Positions 62,329 to 64,000 of a stretch of 64,000 nucleotides of DNA are shown here, in pieces. The notes beneath the pieces are model-generated. The model did no database searches. It saw nothing but the letters and a program-made list of their open reading frames with translations, and was not told where the DNA came from. Within the stretch, counting starts at the first letter, position 1, and each line of letters opens with the position of its first letter. This DNA comes from Hathewaya proteolytica DSM 3090 (GTDB lineage: Bacteria > Bacillota > Clostridia > Clostridiales > Clostridiaceae), in assembly GCF_900142225.1 (NCBI RefSeq), contig NZ_FRAD01000007.1:1-64000 (forward strand). The letters run 5' to 3'. The position numbers and the translations under genes were made by a program.

Positions 62329-64000
62329 TTAGAAGGTTAGACACTTTGTAAATAGCTTTTCATAGCCTTCCTTAGTCGATAGTTCAAAGTACTTTATATC
62401 TCTAGCTATACCTTCTATTTTTCCCCTTAGCTCATAAGATAGCAAACACATCATAGCTCCACTTTTTGAAGAATTACCTACATAATCGATTTTATCCTTT
62501 AACTCCTCTGGAATTATGCCTACCCCTGTAAGGCTGCTTATCTTAAGGTGTTTTCCAAACTGACCAGCAATTATCACCTTGTCCAAATCATCCATTGTTA
62601 TGTCCATTAAATCAAGCAATGCATAAAAACCTGATGAGATGGCACCTTTTGCTAGCTGCACTTGTCGAATATCTTCCTGAGTTATTACAATTGGTTTTTC
62701 TCCTTTGCAGATTACAAATTTTCTCTTTTTATCTTCTTCAATTATTCTATCTGCTAGTTCCACTCTACCTTCTTCAACTAAATCTTCCCTTTTCTTAAGT
62801 CTCCCCGATTTATTCATAATCTTATTTTTCCAAATTTCCGATATGGCATCTAATATTCCGCTACCGCATATACCCACAGGTTTTTCATCTCCAATAACCT
62901 GAATTTCAATGCCATCATTATTTATGTCAACGCCCTCTATAGCACCTTCAGCAGCTCTCATACCACAGCTTATATTTGCACCCTCAAGTGCAGGACCGGC
63001 AGCACAAGAACATGAATAAAGTTCACCCTTCTTTGAAAGAACTATTTCACCATTAGTACCAATGTCTATGAATAAAATATTTTCTTTAGTGTGTCTGAGA
63101 TCTGTTACCATTGCCCCCGCAACTATATCGGCACCTATAAAGCTAGAAACCCCTGGCAGACAATAAAGCTTTGCTATTTTTGAACCTTTAAGTCCTATGG
63201 AATTTGCTCTAATATATTTTTCCCCTGAAAACACTGTAGCATAAGGAGCTTTTCCTATAACATCTGTATCAATACCTAGCAATAAGTGCATCATAGTGGC
63301 ATTGGCACCAATGGAAAACTCGTAAACATTATCTTGGCATATACCAGATTTTTTACACAAATTCTCTAGAAGAGTATTTAATCCATCCACAATAGCTTTC
63401 TGCAAAAGTTTTAAACCATTGTCATTGTGTTTCACAAAATCAATCCTAGACAATACGTCCAATCCATATTCCTTCTGTGGATTTATACAAGTATCAGAAG
63501 CTACTTCCTTGCCCGTTACCATATCCACTAAAGATAACACTACAGTAGTTGTCCCAATATCAATGGCCGCCCCATAAAGTTTATCTGTAGTATCACCCTT
63601 TTCAACACCAATAACTTCCTCACCAGAATATACTATGGTGGCCTTTTCATCTGTATAGGCCTGATTTATCATACTAAGCATTTCTGGTGTATCCATAGAA
63701 AGCTTACATTGAATTGTTTTTTCTAGCATCTCCTCGTAAGATCTGTTATTTTCAAAGCTTGGTTTTTCCAGCTTCACTAGCTTCTTTTTTACAACGGGAT
63801 TAAGAGGAAAATCTGGTATGTACCCCTCCGCAAGAATTTTGTGTTTTCCGCCCTCTTTCTTGCATAACTCTATTGACACATCACCCTTTGGAAAAACAAG
63901 ACAACTTAGACGTATACCGTTTTTTATCTCTTCCCCAAGATGTTTGATCTCTTCTTGACAAGGTTCATTAAATTCTCCATCTAAAACCTTCACTCTGCAC
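62329..64000 (-). CDS. Corrinoid-activating ASKHA protein, RamA/RACE-like (5' part missing)
   Basis: ATP-dependent reductive activator of corrinoid proteins (DUF4445 family). The frame is open to the right edge. The last codons read C-R-V-K-V-L-D-G-E-F, which is the end of a [2Fe-2S] ferredoxin domain, so the true start lies beyond 64000 and the GTG at 63993 is not the start. A linker follows (PLNPVVKKKLVKLEKPSFENN), then the ASKHA ATPase: GAAIDIGTTTVVLSL, NPQKEYGLDVLSRI, SIGANATMMHLLLGI, LFIDIGTNGEIVLS, CSCAAGPALEGANISCGM, and GICGSGILDAI. At least 557 residues are present. First visible gene of the operon; upstream genes (perhaps corrinoid proteins) lie outside. Confidence 0.9.
   Translation of the reverse strand, partial: CRVKVLDGEFNEPCQEEIKHLGEEIKNGIRLSCLVFPKGDVSIELCKKEGGKHKILAEGYIPDFPLNPVVKKKLVKLEKPSFENNRSYEEMLEKTIQCKLSMDTPEMLSMINQAYTDEKATIVYSGEEVIGVEKGDTTDKLYGAAIDIGTTTVVLSLVDMVTGKEVASDTCINPQKEYGLDVLSRIDFVKHNDNGLKLLQKAIVDGLNTLLENLCKKSGICQDNVYEFSIGANATMMHLLLGIDTDVIGKAPYATVFSGEKYIRANSIGLKGSKIAKLYCLPGVSSFIGADIVAGAMVTDLRHTKENILFIDIGTNGEIVLSKKGELYSCSCAAGPALEGANISCGMRAAEGAIEGVDINNDGIEIQVIGDEKPVGICGSGILDAISEIWKNKIMNKSGRLKKREDLVEEGRVELADRIIEEDKKRKFVICKGEKPIVITQEDIRQVQLAKGAISSGFYALLDLMDITMDDLDKVIIAGQFGKHLKISSLTGVGIIPEELKDKIDYVGNSSKSGAMMCLLSYELRGKIEGIARDIKYFELSTKEGYEKLFTKCLTF

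Noticed and set aside
62329..63993. Complete 554-residue gene starting at GTG 63993
   Set aside because: The two codons before it encode Cys-Arg in frame, the expected end of a [2Fe-2S] ferredoxin domain, so the gene continues beyond the window.

Overview
The window looks like chromosome from a low-GC, spore-forming, anaerobic clostridium (Clostridium sensu lato). The basis is strongly AT-rich DNA, clostridial Shine-Dalgarno sequences (AGGAGG/GAGGTG), a ColG/ColH-type collagenase, formate-THF ligase, pyruvate-phosphate dikinase regulator, many sporulation genes (spoIIE, spoVB, spoVT, spoVG, yabP, yabQ, ytvI) and corrinoid/2-hydroxyacyl-dehydratase-type anaerobic enzymes. No transposase, integrase, phage gene or CRISPR array was seen. 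The species cannot be named from this sequence alone.

Layout. Positions 1-102 are the 5' end of a 16S rRNA gene on the minus strand, with its leader and promoter (to 361). Next come a secreted collagenase with a long, hairpin-rich upstream region (501-4730), then murD, glyQS, lysS, greA, dusB and coaX. From coaX up to purR (11.4-43.0 kb) the order on the minus strand follows the classic Firmicutes block known from Bacillus: purR-spoVG-glmU-prs-...-pth-mfd-spoVT-spoVB-mazG(yabN)-rqcP(yabO)-yabP-yabQ-divIC-yabR-spoIIE-tilS-hpt-ftsH-coaX-dusB-lysS. Local insertions are a two-component system with an HtrA-like pseudoprotease, a PrsA-like lipoprotein, a four-tRNA operon plus ytvI, fhs, and a membrane GGDEF gene. 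murC is divergent from purR. The 44.6-55.8 kb section is mixed: a large TPR protein with a degenerate J-like head, cysS, a HAD phosphatase, an ABC-F ATPase, a second GGDEF protein, an ECF sigma/anti-sigma pair and the PPDK regulator.

The most distinctive part is the tightly packed minus-strand operon from 64000 (running out of the window) down to 55875. In transcription order it encodes a RamA-like ATP-dependent corrinoid activator (5' end cut by the window edge), a CobW-type GTPase, a short UroD/MtaA-like methyltransferase, two unequal HgdB/double-cubane-type iron-sulfur proteins, a DUF3343 protein, an HgdC/YjiL-type ATPase activator, and a full-length UroD/MtaA-like methyltransferase. It joins two ATP-driven low-potential electron devices (corrinoid reactivation and double-cubane reduction) with zinc methyltransferases. 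The substrate is unknown.

Other points of interest are two genes (spoVB and the ABC-F gene) whose only good Shine-Dalgarno lies upstream of a hairpin that would have to be bridged to reach the start codon, a T-box-like motif in the spoVB leader, a LysRS carrying a fused tRNA-binding domain, and recognisable candidate developmental promoters for spoIIE and spoVG.
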